NCBI RefSeq assembly: GCF_001654835.1
Contig: NZ_LXEP01000020.1
Span: 124,001 to 188,000, forward strand
DNA from: Buttiauxella gaviniae ATCC 51604
GTDB taxonomy: Bacteria > Pseudomonadota > Gammaproteobacteria > Enterobacterales > Enterobacteriaceae
Length of the DNA stretch: 64,000 bases
Direction of reading: 5' to 3'
Shown: piece after piece, positions 1 to 9,861 of the stretch
Layout: every line of letters begins with the position of its first letter
Numbering within the stretch: the stretch's first letter is position 1
Translations under genes and position numbers: made by a program
Notes under the pieces: model-generated
Database searches by the model: none
Seen by the model: only the letters and a program-made list of their open reading frames with translations
What the model was told of the DNA's origin: nothing

Positions 1-10
1 TATGATTCAT
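1..10 (-). CDS. Start of next cellulose-operon gene (3 codons only)
   Basis: An ATG on the minus strand lies at 8-10, 11 nt beyond the bcsB stop codon. The purine-rich AAAGGTGG just upstream is a good ribosome binding site. Only Met-Asn-His is inside the window, so the product cannot be recognised. In related operons the gene after bcsB is bcsZ (endoglucanase) or bcsC (outer-membrane export protein); that is inference from family order only. Confidence 0.5.
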
Positions 11-21
11 GAGCACCACCT

Positions 22-2412
22 TTACTTACCATCATCCTGAGGATTAAGACGTTTATGCGCGCGTTTTTTCAGTAAGGCATACAAGCTCAAGCCAATCACT
101 GTGGCGAACAACAAACCTAAAATGGCCAGCAGTGCAGAATGCTGGTTGGCATACCAGACCACCATCATGTACCAGGGCATTTGGCCGCTTGGGAACTGTT
201 GGCCAACCCGGAAGCTGCGCACGCCGTTTTCATCGGTAATGATTGAGGCATCACCACGAATTCCGGCGTTAATGCGTGCCGAGGCTAAGTCGGTCTGAAG
301 GCGTGAAAGCTGTTCGTCATTGCTGCCAATTGCCATCACCACCACGCGGTCAGGGTTCCACTGCGAGCGGAAGCTGACAAACCCACGCCATGCCTCGTTA
401 GAGGAGAAGTAACGGTCGGCGGCAATACCGGTTGAGCCCCAATCGCCTTCAAGCCAGCTTTGTACTTTTTGCCAAATTGAACGTTCACGCACACCGAATG
501 AGTGTTCGTTGCTGGTAAACGGCGACTGAGCCAACAGCGTTTTGTTAAAGGTATTTTTGTTGATGGTAGAAACCGCAAGCACGTGGCTTTCTTCGAGGCG
601 TTGCAGGTTGGCACCCGCCGTCGGCACCCCGAACATCACGGCGTTATTATTAAGCGACGTTCCGGTCGCATTGCCTGACCGTGCCGCCATATTCAGGAGT
701 GTGCTGATTTCAGTCTCACCTGGGTTTTCTGGCAGCAGCAACACGGTATGTGCGAAGTCAGCAAAGCGTGAGAACGGGAACGATGCCCCCACGAAGTAAG
801 ACAGATTTGGCAGCAGCGAGAAGTGGCGCGTTTTGCTCAAATCAATTGATGAGTTTTCATCAATACGACTCTTGATGTTGTTATTGAGCAGTACGCTACA
901 CGGTGCCGTTTCTTTGGTCTGGATATTGAAGTACAACGACAACTGGTTGTCGCCGTAAATCAGGTAAGGCTCCAGCGCCAGGTTGTAATCTTCCTGACGC
1001 GCATCTCCACCCACTTTGCGCCACAGGGTTTCCAGCGCGCCTTGTTTGTTCACCGGCAGGTTGTGCAAGAATGTGCCGTTGAAGGTCAGAGAAAGATAAG
1101 AACGCTCTTCATCAATCCAGCTCTCCGTTGGGAAGCGGTAGCCAAGTTTCACGGGAATGGTTTCACCATCCCATAAGAACAGGTCCGGGGCCGCTCGGAA
1201 GGCAACGCTTAACGGCTCATGCCAGATGCCCGTCGCCGTCAGGCTTTGATCTTTGCGCATCAGTTCGGTCAAACGCACCGGACGATCGGTCGGTATCCAA
1301 CGCGGTGCGTCATACGCTTTGCTCACCGGGATTGTCTGGTTTTCTACCGCTGTGCTTGCAGTTTGCCCAGGGAATTTACCCTGAGTTAAACGCCATGCCG
1401 CAGCACGCAGTTGCTGGTCTGAATTACCCACTACCAGCAGCAGTTTATAAACAGGGTTGCCTGGATTATCGATAATTTGCAGCATCGGCTTTTGCGTGAC
1501 TGGCAGCGTCAGGCCGCCAATCTGCTCGCCAGATTTACCAAACAGAATACCGTTCTTCTCCGGCAGTGTGTCGCGCAATGCGTTAAAGGAGATGCCGCGG
1601 TAATCCGCCTCAATCCCCAACCAGGAAGCGACTAATGCCGCAGCACTCACTTGCTCTGGTAACGTTTTTGCCGGGAAGGCAAATGTCACAGCAGCCGGAG
1701 TCATTTGCATCGCGTCAAAGAACGGGCGTGGGAAATGGCTGAGGTCTGCGCCAATATTGAGCTGCTGCCCTTCCAGGTCCAGGCGCGTATTCGGCATGAT
1801 GGTGACCTGGTATTTTTCTGACAGGTCGCGCAGGCACAGTAAGGCATCGCCATCATTAATTTTGAAGCTGATATTGTTGCTCGATACCACCATCGCCGCC
1901 GGAATTTCCAACTGGTAGCTCGACACATCGCTATCGGCAGAACCCAGCGGAACAGTCCCTAGCGGCTGACCATTCATCATCAACTGCAATGTAGTATTTC
2001 GTGCCGCCATTGCCGGAGACACTTTTAGGTTCAGCGCCAATTGTGCGTTGGTAATGACCTGATCCGACGGCAGCGTGAAATCAATCCCCGCCTGCAACTG
2101 GCCGCCGCTGAGCGTAATACCGCGCGGCTGGCCCATTTGCGCCATAGTAATACTGCTGACACTCCCCGGAACAAAGACCGATGGTGCCGCCGCAGGAGCA
2201 GGAACCGGCGTTGGAGCTTGCACAGGATCGGGTACAGGCACCGTTTCTGGTGCTGGCATAGAATCTTGCGACTCCACGGCATCTTGCCCCGGAGCCGGTA
2301 AATCTACCGGAAGCAACGACTCCACTGTCGTAGGCTCTTCGGCCATAATCGGTGAAGTCAGTACACTAAATGCGAGCAACAACTGGCAAACTTTATAGGT
2401 CATCCGTTTCAT
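22..2412 (-). CDS. bcsB: Cellulose synthase periplasmic regulatory subunit BcsB
   Basis: BcsB is the periplasmic, membrane-anchored partner of BcsA; together they form the channel that extrudes beta-1,4-glucan, and the BcsB tail helix is needed for catalysis. The 796-aa product starts at ATG 2410-2412 (MKRMTYK), which overlaps the bcsA stop as ATGA; a longer upstream reading would lie inside bcsA. It has a signal peptide ending near MAEE, a Pro/Val-rich linker, jelly-roll carbohydrate-binding-like and flavodoxin-like domains typical of the family, and one C-terminal transmembrane helix followed by a Lys/Arg-rich tail. From recalled E. coli BcsB the sequence is quite divergent, so this looks like a paralogous cellulose operon type rather than the E. 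coli type. Confidence 0.93.
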   Translation of the reverse strand: MKRMTYKVCQLLLAFSVLTSPIMAEEPTTVESLLPVDLPAPGQDAVESQDSMPAPETVPVPDPVQAPTPVPAPAAAPSVFVPGSVSSITMAQMGQPRGITLSGGQLQAGIDFTLPSDQVITNAQLALNLKVSPAMAARNTTLQLMMNGQPLGTVPLGSADSDVSSYQLEIPAAMVVSSNNISFKINDGDALLCLRDLSEKYQVTIMPNTRLDLEGQQLNIGADLSHFPRPFFDAMQMTPAAVTFAFPAKTLPEQVSAAALVASWLGIEADYRGISFNALRDTLPEKNGILFGKSGEQIGGLTLPVTQKPMLQIIDNPGNPVYKLLLVVGNSDQQLRAAAWRLTQGKFPGQTASTAVENQTIPVSKAYDAPRWIPTDRPVRLTELMRKDQSLTATGIWHEPLSVAFRAAPDLFLWDGETIPVKLGYRFPTESWIDEERSYLSLTFNGTFLHNLPVNKQGALETLWRKVGGDARQEDYNLALEPYLIYGDNQLSLYFNIQTKETAPCSVLLNNNIKSRIDENSSIDLSKTRHFSLLPNLSYFVGASFPFSRFADFAHTVLLLPENPGETEISTLLNMAARSGNATGTSLNNNAVMFGVPTAGANLQRLEESHVLAVSTINKNTFNKTLLAQSPFTSNEHSFGVRERSIWQKVQSWLEGDWGSTGIAADRYFSSNEAWRGFVSFRSQWNPDRVVVMAIGSNDEQLSRLQTDLASARINAGIRGDASIITDENGVRSFRVGQQFPSGQMPWYMMVVWYANQHSALLAILGLLFATVIGLSLYALLKKRAHKRLNPQDDGK

Positions 2413-4529
2413 GCAACGTTGTCCTCGCCAGCAGCTGCCATACGTCTTGCTTCTTCCTGACGTAAACGGCGATTTTCGCGGCGTGATTTCCACGTCAGCC
2501 AGAACAGGTCAAATACACAACGAATAATGATTAACAGGGAACGGAATGGGTTGTCCTGCGGCTTTGGCGGGTTAATCCACGCATCAGCACGCGCCAGAAC
2601 CACACGCACCAGTTCACGGCGACGGTCCAGAGGAATCTCTTCAAACTGCAGGCGAATCGCCTGTTCATCGCTGGCAACCACTTGTACCGGAATACTGATT
2701 GAACCGGATTTCAGTTGCAGCTCGATCTCTTCGATTTCATCGGTGAGGTGTCGGTCATCCGGTACCGCAATTCGGCAGCCACCCATCGACAAATCGAGTG
2801 TATTACTGCGCGATGAGATACCGCTGGCGTAGTGAATAACGACTGGCACTTCAACATCAATACGGATGGTTTTACGCGTCTGGCGCGTTTCACGGGCAAC
2901 CGCTATAGCCGCCAGCAAGAACACCAGGCTGTATAAGCCCCAACCAACGTTGAGTGCAATAACGTTCGGGTCGACGCCAAAGTAATCATGCGCACAGGCG
3001 CGCACTATCCCGGCGATGACCGCCACCGTCAGCAACACCGCGATAATCACGTGGGGTCGCACCACGCTGAAATCGAAGTAACCTACGTTCAGCAGCGCAC
3101 CTTTGTCCGTCACGTTGAACTTGCCGCGTTTCGGGAAAATCATCGTGATAACCGTTGGCAAAACCAGGTGGAACGCCAGCACCAGGTCGTAAATTTCACC
3201 CCAGAAGCTGTAGCGGTAACGCCCGTTCATTCGGGAGTTCAGATAGATAGTGAGCAGCAGGTGCGGCAATGCATAAGCGAAAATCAGGCTTGCTGACGAG
3301 TGAATGATGTTTAGGTTAAACAGCAAATACGCCAGCGGTGCGGTGAGAAACGCCACACGCGGCAAAGCGAACTGGAAGTAGAGCATCGCACTGAGATAAC
3401 AGCAGCGCTGTTGCCACGTCAGGCCACGGCCAAACAACGGGTTATCCATCCGGAATATTTGCGTCATGCCGCGCGCCCAGCGGGTTCGCTGAATCACGTG
3501 CAGCACCAGGCGCTCAGTCGCAAGCCCTGCCGCCAGCGGAATATCCAGGAATGCGGATTTCCAGCCAAGGCGCTGCATCTTCAGCGCGGTGTGAGCATCT
3601 TCAGTTACGGTTTCAACGGCAAATCCACCAATCTCTTCAAGCGCGCTGCGACGAATCACGGCGCAAGAGCCACAGAAGAATGTCGCGTTCCAGTTATCGT
3701 TACCTTGCTGAATTGGGCCGTAGAACAACGAACCTTCGTTAGGGATATTGCGTCCACCCGATAAATTGCGTTCAAACGGATCGGGTGAATAGAAGTAGTG
3801 AGGCGTCTGCAACAGTGCCAGTTTTGGATCTTTCAGGAATGCGCCAACCGTCGCTTGCAGGAAAATACGCGTGGCTACGTGGTCGCAGTCAAAGACGCAA
3901 ATCAGCTCACCTTTGGTCAGCTTCATGGCGTGATTGAGGTTACCGGCTTTGGCATGCGAGTTGTCGTTTCGCGTGATGTAACCCACACCGACGTCTGCCG
4001 CAAAAACCGCAAACTCGCGCCGCTTACCGTCATCGAGCAGATAGATTTTGATCTTATCGCGCGGGTAGTCGATACATTGCGCGGCCAGTACGGTATCGCG
4101 CACCACATCGAGGCTTTCGTTGTAGCTGGGAATATAAACGTCCACCGTCGGCCAGGTCGACGTATCGTCCGGCAACGGTACAATCCCTCTCTTTAACGGG
4201 AAAGAAGTTTGCAGATAGCTCAGTAATAAAATAACCCAGATAAATAGCTCAGCTAAAAATAGCCCTATTCCGAGGATGGCTTCTATTTCAGAATTAAAGT
4301 GCAGCGTTTGGGTGGCGCGAAAATAAATATAACGCGTCGACATCAAGACCGAGACCAGCATCATGATTATCGACACGCTGTGCTTTTTGCTAAAACCTAA
4401 TACAAACATTATCGCGAGACTGATAAAGCCAAAGATATACTGCTTCTGGCTATCCATAGGCGTAATGATGATCAGCACTGCTATTGGTGCCAACACCAAT
4501 AGCAGTAAATAGAACAGGACCTTTTTCAT
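2409..4529 (-). CDS. bcsA: Cellulose synthase catalytic subunit BcsA (UDP-forming)
   Basis: Inner-membrane GT2 glycosyltransferase that polymerises UDP-glucose into cellulose and moves it through its own channel. In the 706-aa product the GT2 signature is complete: DDG at 166-168, DCD at 214-216, TED at 309-311 and QRTRW at 347-351. Membrane helices flank this domain. A C-terminal PilZ domain shows the cyclic-di-GMP binding signature: an arginine-rich RQTRKTIR around 549-556 and DLSMGG at 579-584, so activity is expected to be switched on by c-di-GMP. It is about 165 residues shorter than E. coli BcsA because it lacks the long N-terminal extension. It starts 19 nt after bcsQ and overlaps bcsB by 4 nt, indicating one transcript. 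Confidence 0.96.
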   Translation of the reverse strand: MKKVLFYLLLLVLAPIAVLIIITPMDSQKQYIFGFISLAIMFVLGFSKKHSVSIIMMLVSVLMSTRYIYFRATQTLHFNSEIEAILGIGLFLAELFIWVILLLSYLQTSFPLKRGIVPLPDDTSTWPTVDVYIPSYNESLDVVRDTVLAAQCIDYPRDKIKIYLLDDGKRREFAVFAADVGVGYITRNDNSHAKAGNLNHAMKLTKGELICVFDCDHVATRIFLQATVGAFLKDPKLALLQTPHYFYSPDPFERNLSGGRNIPNEGSLFYGPIQQGNDNWNATFFCGSCAVIRRSALEEIGGFAVETVTEDAHTALKMQRLGWKSAFLDIPLAAGLATERLVLHVIQRTRWARGMTQIFRMDNPLFGRGLTWQQRCCYLSAMLYFQFALPRVAFLTAPLAYLLFNLNIIHSSASLIFAYALPHLLLTIYLNSRMNGRYRYSFWGEIYDLVLAFHLVLPTVITMIFPKRGKFNVTDKGALLNVGYFDFSVVRPHVIIAVLLTVAVIAGIVRACAHDYFGVDPNVIALNVGWGLYSLVFLLAAIAVARETRQTRKTIRIDVEVPVVIHYASGISSRSNTLDLSMGGCRIAVPDDRHLTDEIEEIELQLKSGSISIPVQVVASDEQAIRLQFEEIPLDRRRELVRVVLARADAWINPPKPQDNPFRSLLIIIRCVFDLFWLTWKSRRENRRLRQEEARRMAAAGEDNVA

Positions 4530-4548
4530 AGGACATCCTGAATGATTG

Positions 4549-5352
4549 TCAGAAATTTGACGTTCTTAAGGCGGTGTGAACCGCGCCATCACCAATTTTT
4601 ATACCGAGAAGAGCGGCTACGCGTTTACTAATAAGCTCAATATCAAAAGCCGCAGCGGAAGCTGGGCTGAAATCGAATATTGATTGCTGAGAGGCGTTAG
4701 CTTCAGCCACACTTTCATCGCGGTTAATAACACCAAGCAGGCGATCGCCAAGACGTTGCTGCATAAATGCAGTGACGTCGCGGCTTATATGACGGCGGTT
4801 ATCACTTTGGTTGAGCACAAAATAATATCCTGCTTTATTGTTTAGCGGCTCGCCAATCAAGCGGTGATTTTCAATATGCGGCAATAGGGAAAGTGAAGCT
4901 GTATCCGCAAGCATCGTCACCAGATGCAAGTCGGCCAGATGCGATACGGCTTTCAGTGCAGGATTCGGCCCTGGGGGGAAATCAGCAATAATCACAAGGC
5001 CTGGATAGTTCAGCAAAGTGCTTAACCCGCGTAACAGAAAGTGGCTGTCGTTAGTCAGACGCTGTTCAAACTCAAGTCTTTGATCTTCAGTGACGTCACC
5101 ATATGGCAGTACAAACATATTACTGCCTGCCGTCAGAACTGACTGGCTCCAGTCTGCCGATTCAATGGCTTTAGCGACATAACCCCGTCCATCAGACAAA
5201 GGCACACCAAAGTGCAGGCGCAGCGCGTTCTGCACATCAAAATCAATGGCTAACACTTTGCTACCTGCGCGAGCCAACGCATACGCCAGATTGGCGGTAA
5301 CCGTGGTTTTTCCTACTCCGCCTTTTGGCGAGCAAACACAGACTAGCGGCAT
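4549..5352 (-). CDS. bcsQ: Cellulose biosynthesis ParA/MinD-like ATPase BcsQ
   Basis: BcsQ is a MinD/ParA-family ATPase that helps localise or assemble the cellulose secretion machine at the inner membrane. The 267-aa product has the deviant Walker A KGGVGKTT at residues 10-17, the AIDFD switch strand near 40 and IIADFPPG near 121. It overlaps the end of the upstream BcsO-like gene by 10 nt and sits 19 nt before bcsA. E. coli BcsQ is similar in size but is preceded by the small bcsR, which is absent here. Confidence 0.9.
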   Translation of the reverse strand: MPLVCVCSPKGGVGKTTVTANLAYALARAGSKVLAIDFDVQNALRLHFGVPLSDGRGYVAKAIESADWSQSVLTAGSNMFVLPYGDVTEDQRLEFEQRLTNDSHFLLRGLSTLLNYPGLVIIADFPPGPNPALKAVSHLADLHLVTMLADTASLSLLPHIENHRLIGEPLNNKAGYYFVLNQSDNRRHISRDVTAFMQQRLGDRLLGVINRDESVAEANASQQSIFDFSPASAAAFDIELISKRVAALLGIKIGDGAVHTALRTSNF

Positions 5353-5945
5353 GACGCAATCATCTCCAGCAACGGTTGCAGCGGTAAGTCTTTGGCGGGA
5401 TGACTCCGCGCCGTATTCCCTTTGGCTGCGAACAGTTTGTCAAAACGCACGGGCTCTGTTTTTACCGGCGCAGAGGCCTGCGGCGCTGAAACAGCGGCAG
5501 GTTTCACGATTTCTTTTATGGGTTCTATAACCGGTTCAGGTGGTGCAACCACGGGGGCCAGTTGTTCAAATAATGTATTAGTGGTCGGTTTACCAGGCTC
5601 GGGCTGCGAAATCGTAGACTTAGCTTCAGGCAATGCACTATTCAGGCTGTTGAGAATCGAGCCCTGTGATGCAGTGTTACTGATAGGTTGTGCCGTAATC
5701 GGCCTGAAGTGGCTGGCATCAAACTCATCAGCCTTCACTGCTTGCGGCGCAGGAACAGAAATACTCCCGGCCTGAGCAAGCACAGAATCATCATCGCCAG
5801 TATTCATTAACTGTTTAATTATCGTCCAGTTACTGGCTTCTGATTGCTGATTTTGCGCCGACATATCCTTGAATTCGATAGCGCCTGTGCGGGTCTTATC
5901 CTTGAATCGCTGCAAGTCATCATAGTTTTTCATTGCGACACTCAT
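5343..5945 (-). CDS. Proline-rich cellulose operon protein, BcsO-like
   Basis: First gene of the operon; 200 aa if started at ATG 5943-5945, or 196 aa from the ATG at 5931-5933. Neither start has a strong ribosome binding site. The protein is hydrophilic with no signal peptide or membrane segment. A conserved-looking N-terminus (MKNYDDLQRFKDKTR) is followed by a long low-complexity region rich in Pro, Ala, Val and Glu between about residues 65 and 165. Position before bcsQ and this composition fit the BcsO/BcsP proline-rich accessory proteins of non-E. coli-type bcs operons; the N-terminal motif makes BcsO more likely. The molecular role of these proteins is poorly known. Expression is probably coupled to bcsQ through the 10-nt overlap. 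Confidence 0.6.
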   Translation of the reverse strand: MSVAMKNYDDLQRFKDKTRTGAIEFKDMSAQNQQSEASNWTIIKQLMNTGDDDSVLAQAGSISVPAPQAVKADEFDASHFRPITAQPISNTASQGSILNSLNSALPEAKSTISQPEPGKPTTNTLFEQLAPVVAPPEPVIEPIKEIVKPAAVSAPQASAPVKTEPVRFDKLFAAKGNTARSHPAKDLPLQPLLEMIASCR

Positions 5946-6547
5946 GATTTATAAGACGTTTCGATGAGATAGTTATTCAAAGCTTATACCAATACTATTA
6001 AAAAGGTTTTTTAGTTAATGATTATGACTTATTGACTTCATGAATCATTATTAATTGCCATGCGTTATCATTACTTATTTTATTATTCTTTTTTTGATAA
6101 ATCGACGGCATTTCAAGCCAATATATAGGCTCAGGAGGTCATTTCTCCACCTTTTTTTCTTATTAATATCTATCTAAGCATGAAGATGCATAGATTTGTG
6201 ATTAAACGCCATTTAATTCTGATCGATAAAGGTAGCAGACTTTTTTTGTGATTCAACACACATAAAGGAATATTTATAGCCCACTAATATTTCACGATGG
6301 AGATTAACTTTATTAGGAAAATAAATGTTTTTAGGGAGTTTTGTAGGACAAATACGACAGGGTTTGTAGGAGGAATATGACAATAAGGAAATCGCTGGGG
6401 TTATTTTTGATAATTATCCACTTTTTGTGTGGTTAATTTATGGGAATTAAGGAGAAAAAGAAACTTGTCGCCCTCACCTCAACCTTCCGCTTTGTGCGGA
6501 ACTATAATCCCTGAATTTGGTCGATAGGGGCATGTAGTTTTAACGAT
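5946..6547. other. Non-coding AT-rich region upstream of the cellulose operon
   Basis: About 600 bases without a supportable gene. The sequence is clearly more AT-rich than the flanks, with many T- and A-runs, as expected for a regulated, H-NS-prone promoter region. It must contain the promoter of the BcsO-like gene, but I cannot choose a convincing -35/-10 pair or a CsgD-type site by eye. Confidence 0.5.
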
Positions 6548-6790
6548 CTAAAGTTCACTAAAATGCACTAACGGCTCCATTTTATGATGCAATATTCTGA
6601 GGATAAAAATATCGTTATCGCGGATGCGATAGAAGATGGCATGTAAGCGGTAGTCCACCCCAGGAACACCTTCCGCGATTTCTGAGTTTTCCCGCCCCAT
6701 TCGCGGCGAATGGACAACCGACAGTAAAACCGAGCGATCGCCTGGAACGAGTCGCGAACGCCCCTGAGTGTTGGGGAAATAATCGGGGTT
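6548..6790 (-). pseudogene. ParE/RelE-family toxin remnant
   Basis: The last ~45 residues of this minus-strand reading frame (SPRMGRE...YRLHAIFYRI...DIFILRILHHKM) resemble the C-terminal half of ParE/RelE superfamily toxins, which inhibit gyrase or cleave mRNA. The N-terminal part, which should be an alpha-helical hairpin, is replaced by Cys/Pro/Arg-rich sequence unlike the family, and another frame reads slightly more family-like there, suggesting one or more frameshifts. No antitoxin gene can be seen beside it. I read it as a decayed chromosomal toxin gene. It sits between dppF and the cellulose operon. Confidence 0.45.
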
Positions 6791-6953
6791 TACCGCGCAG
6801 CAGCGATTTACTTGCCGGGCGCGGGGGTCGCCAGGGGGCTGGCGTTCAGTACAGCATGAGCCACCTGGCACGTTCACCATTTACAACGCTTACAGAGATA
6901 ACCAAACGTTCGGCTGAACGGAAAACAACAGAGCTTCCATGCTCACACTCTTG

Positions 6954-7958
6954 TTAACGAATTTCCCCGTTCTCATCCTGATCAACAGCGAAACACGCCA
7001 CCAGTTGGCCGCCGTACTCTTTGAGCTGCGGTTGCAACTGCGTGCACGGCCCAAAACGGCGGCGGCAGCGGGCGTTGAACGCGCAGCCTGGAGGCGGGTT
7101 CAGCGGGCTTGGCAGTTCACCGGTAAGTTTGATGCGTTCGCGGCGGTCGTCCGGATTCAGACGAGGTGTCGCAGAAAGCAGCGCCTGAGTGTACGGGTGG
7201 AGTGGGTTTGAGAAGATCTGATCTTTCGTCCCTTTCTCTACACAGCGCCCCAGATACATCACCATCACTTCGTCGGCGATGTGTTCAACCACAGACAAAT
7301 CGTGGGAGATAAACACATAAGACAGCCCCATTTCCTGCTGCAAGTCCATCATCAGGTTCAACACCTGCGCTCGCACAGAAACGTCGAGAGCAGAAACCGG
7401 TTCATCGGCGATCACCACGTCCGGGTCGAGCATCAGGCCACGGGCGATAGCGATACGCTGGCGCTGGCCGCCGGAGAACATATGCGGGTAGCGGTCGTAA
7501 TGCTCGGTTTTCAGGCCAACTTTCGCCATCATCGCCAGCGATTTTTCACGGCGTTCGGCTTTGCTCAGGTTGGTGTTGATTTGCAGTGGCTCTTCAAGGA
7601 TTTGCCCCACTTTTTTACGTGGGTTCAGCGAGCCATACGGGTTCTGGAACACAATCTGGATTTTCTGGCGACGCAGCTTTTCAGCTGTTTCATCAGGCTT
7701 GAGCAGATCCTGGCCCTGATAATACAGTTCACCACCGGTCGGGATTTCGATCATCGTCAGCAGGCGGCCCAGCGTGGATTTACCACAGCCAGATTCGCCT
7801 ACCACGGCCAGCGTTTTGCCGCGTTCGAGTTCAAATGAAACGCCATCCAGCGCTTTTACCAGGCGTTCCTGGCCGAAAAAGCCCTTCTTCACCGGGTAGT
7901 GTTTTTTCAGGTCGATGGCCTGCAACAGAGGTTGCGCAGTGGCCTTATCGGTACTCAT
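6954..7958 (-). CDS. dppF: Dipeptide/heme ABC transporter ATP-binding protein DppF
   Basis: One of the two ATPase subunits that drive uptake of di- and tripeptides (and heme in E. coli) through DppBC. The 334-aa protein has Walker [10 protein letters not shown] near residue 54, the ABC signature SGGQRQR and Walker B VIADEP, then the C-terminal oligopeptide-transporter extension with the cysteine-containing [10 protein letters not shown] segment. Its start overlaps the dppD stop by 4 nt. It is the last gene of the dpp operon and near-identical in length to E. coli DppF. Confidence 0.97.
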   Translation of the reverse strand: MSTDKATAQPLLQAIDLKKHYPVKKGFFGQERLVKALDGVSFELERGKTLAVVGESGCGKSTLGRLLTMIEIPTGGELYYQGQDLLKPDETAEKLRRQKIQIVFQNPYGSLNPRKKVGQILEEPLQINTNLSKAERREKSLAMMAKVGLKTEHYDRYPHMFSGGQRQRIAIARGLMLDPDVVIADEPVSALDVSVRAQVLNLMMDLQQEMGLSYVFISHDLSVVEHIADEVMVMYLGRCVEKGTKDQIFSNPLHPYTQALLSATPRLNPDDRRERIKLTGELPSPLNPPPGCAFNARCRRRFGPCTQLQPQLKEYGGQLVACFAVDQDENGEIR

Positions 7959-8938
7959 AGCGTTGGCCTCCCGGCATCATCGAGTGGGAAGTGGCATTTG
8001 GACTGACGTCCGTTATCCACCATATTCAGTTCTGGCTCTATGCTGCGACATTTGTCGGTGGCATACGGGCAGCGTGGGTTGAGCAGGCAGCCGTTCGGGC
8101 GGTCGTACTTACCCGGAACCACACCCGGCAGCGAGGCCAGACGCGCTTTGTCCTGTGCAAACTCAGGCAGCGCACGCAGCAACGCCTGAGTGTACGGGTG
8201 ACGCGGCGCACGGAAGATATCTTGCGAAGCCCCCGTTTCCACCACTTGCCCGGCGTACATCACGATGATTTTGTGTGCCGCTTCAGCCACCAGCGCGAGG
8301 TCATGGGTGATAAGAATCAGCGCCATGTTCTCTTTTTGCTGGAGTTCCAGTAACAGTTCGATGATTTGCGCCTGGATGGTCACGTCCAGTGCGGTGGTCG
8401 GTTCGTCGGCAATCAACAGCTTAGGGCGACAGGCAATCGCCATCGCGATCATGACGCGCTGGCTCATACCGCCGGAAAGCTGGTGCGGGTAAACGTCCAG
8501 ACGCGAAGCCGCATCGGGAATACCCACCAGGTTCAGCAGGTCGATAGCACGCTGAACGCGGGTTTTCTTGTTGCCGCCCTGGTGCACCTTGATAGCTTCC
8601 ATAATCTGGAAACCAACGGTGTAACAAGGGTTGAGGCTTGTCATCGGGTCCTGGAAGATCATCGCCACTTCAGCACCGACCAGGTTGCGACGTTCTTTCT
8701 CAGAAATCTTTTGCAGATCCTGGCCGTTAAACTCCAGCTTTTCAGCCATCACGCGGCCTGGGTAATCAATCAGCCCCATAATCGCCAGCGAGCTGACCGA
8801 TTTACCGGAACCAGATTCCCCAACGATACCGACAACTTCGCCTTGATTTACGCTGTAACTCACGCGGTCTACGGCACGGAACGGTGTCTTTTCGTCGCCG
8901 AAATGCACCGATAATTTATTTACATTCAATAACGCCAT
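7955..8938 (-). CDS. dppD: Dipeptide/heme ABC transporter ATP-binding protein DppD
   Basis: Second ATPase of the Dpp importer; 327 aa as in E. coli. Walker A is GESGSGKSV, the signature LSGGMSQR, Walker [13 protein letters not shown], and the C-terminal cysteine cluster ([16 protein letters not shown]) is the Fe-S/oligopeptide-type extension of this family. It is 11 nt downstream of dppC and overlaps dppF. Confidence 0.97.
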   Translation of the reverse strand: MALLNVNKLSVHFGDEKTPFRAVDRVSYSVNQGEVVGIVGESGSGKSVSSLAIMGLIDYPGRVMAEKLEFNGQDLQKISEKERRNLVGAEVAMIFQDPMTSLNPCYTVGFQIMEAIKVHQGGNKKTRVQRAIDLLNLVGIPDAASRLDVYPHQLSGGMSQRVMIAMAIACRPKLLIADEPTTALDVTIQAQIIELLLELQQKENMALILITHDLALVAEAAHKIIVMYAGQVVETGASQDIFRAPRHPYTQALLRALPEFAQDKARLASLPGVVPGKYDRPNGCLLNPRCPYATDKCRSIEPELNMVDNGRQSKCHFPLDDAGRPTL

Positions 8939-8949
8939 TACGTAGCCCT

Positions 8950-9852
8950 TTACTGCTTGAGTTTAGGATCGAGTGCATCACGCAGCCCGTCACCCATCAG
9001 GTTAAATGCCAGCACCGTCAGCAGGATGGCGACACCAGGGAAGGTGACCACCCACCAGGCACTTTGCGCGAACTGCAACACATCGGAAAGCATTGTGCCC
9101 CACTCCGGTGTTGGCGGTTGCGCACCCATGCCGAGGAAGCCGAGAGCGGCCATATCGAGAATGGCGTTAGAGAAGCCAAGAGAGGCCTGCACGATAAGCG
9201 GTGCAAGACAGTTTGGCAGAATGTTGATGAACATCTGACGCATGGAACCTGCACCCGCAACGCGCGAAGCGGTTACGTAATCGCGGTTCACTTCCACCAG
9301 CACCGCACCGCGCGTCAGTCGCACATAGTGCGGCAAGGCGACGAAGGTGAGCGCCAACGAAGCGTTGACTATCGACGGGCCGAAAATCGCCACCAGTACC
9401 AGCGCCAACAGCAGACTCGGCAGCGCCAGCATAATGTCGACAACACGCATAATAATGTTGTCGATAATGCCGCCGAAGTAACCTGCCACCAGGCCGAGCA
9501 CCACGCCCATAATCAGCGACAGCAAAACCACCAGGCAACCTACCAGCAGCGACAGACGCGCGCCGTACATCAGGCGAGCCATGATGTCGCGGCCTACGTC
9601 GTCAGTACCGAGCAGGAACTGCCAACTGCCGCCATCCTGCCAGACCGGTGGGTGCAGCAGTGAATCACGGAACTGTTCTGCCGGGCCGTGTGGTGCTAGC
9701 ACGTTGGCGAATATGGCGATCAAGATCATCGCGGTGACATACACCAGGCCGATGACCGCCCCTTTGTTACGTTTAAAGTAGTGCCAGAATTCCTGGAATG
9801 GCGTCATTGGAACTGGCGCCGCTACCACTTTGTTTTCAGTTAATTGCGTCAT
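8950..9852 (-). CDS. dppC: Dipeptide/heme ABC transporter permease DppC
   Basis: Inner-membrane permease of the Dpp importer, 300 aa. It has the DppC N-terminal amphipathic segment followed by six predicted transmembrane helices and the EAA loop ([17 protein letters not shown]), where the ATPases dock. Nine nt separate it from dppB and 11 nt from dppD. Confidence 0.97.
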   Translation of the reverse strand: MTQLTENKVVAAPVPMTPFQEFWHYFKRNKGAVIGLVYVTAMILIAIFANVLAPHGPAEQFRDSLLHPPVWQDGGSWQFLLGTDDVGRDIMARLMYGARLSLLVGCLVVLLSLIMGVVLGLVAGYFGGIIDNIIMRVVDIMLALPSLLLALVLVAIFGPSIVNASLALTFVALPHYVRLTRGAVLVEVNRDYVTASRVAGAGSMRQMFINILPNCLAPLIVQASLGFSNAILDMAALGFLGMGAQPPTPEWGTMLSDVLQFAQSAWWVVTFPGVAILLTVLAFNLMGDGLRDALDPKLKQ

Positions 9853-9861
9853 GATGGCCCC

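Noticed and set aside
2041-2301. Arg-rich plus-strand open frame opposite the bcsB linker
   Set aside because: Antisense of the Pro/Ala/Val-rich linker of BcsB, which naturally gives Arg- and Trp-rich readings.
8884-9663. 259-codon plus-strand open frame across dppC/dppD
   Set aside because: Very rich in Gln, His and Arg, typical of antisense to membrane-protein codons; covers conserved dppC and dppD.
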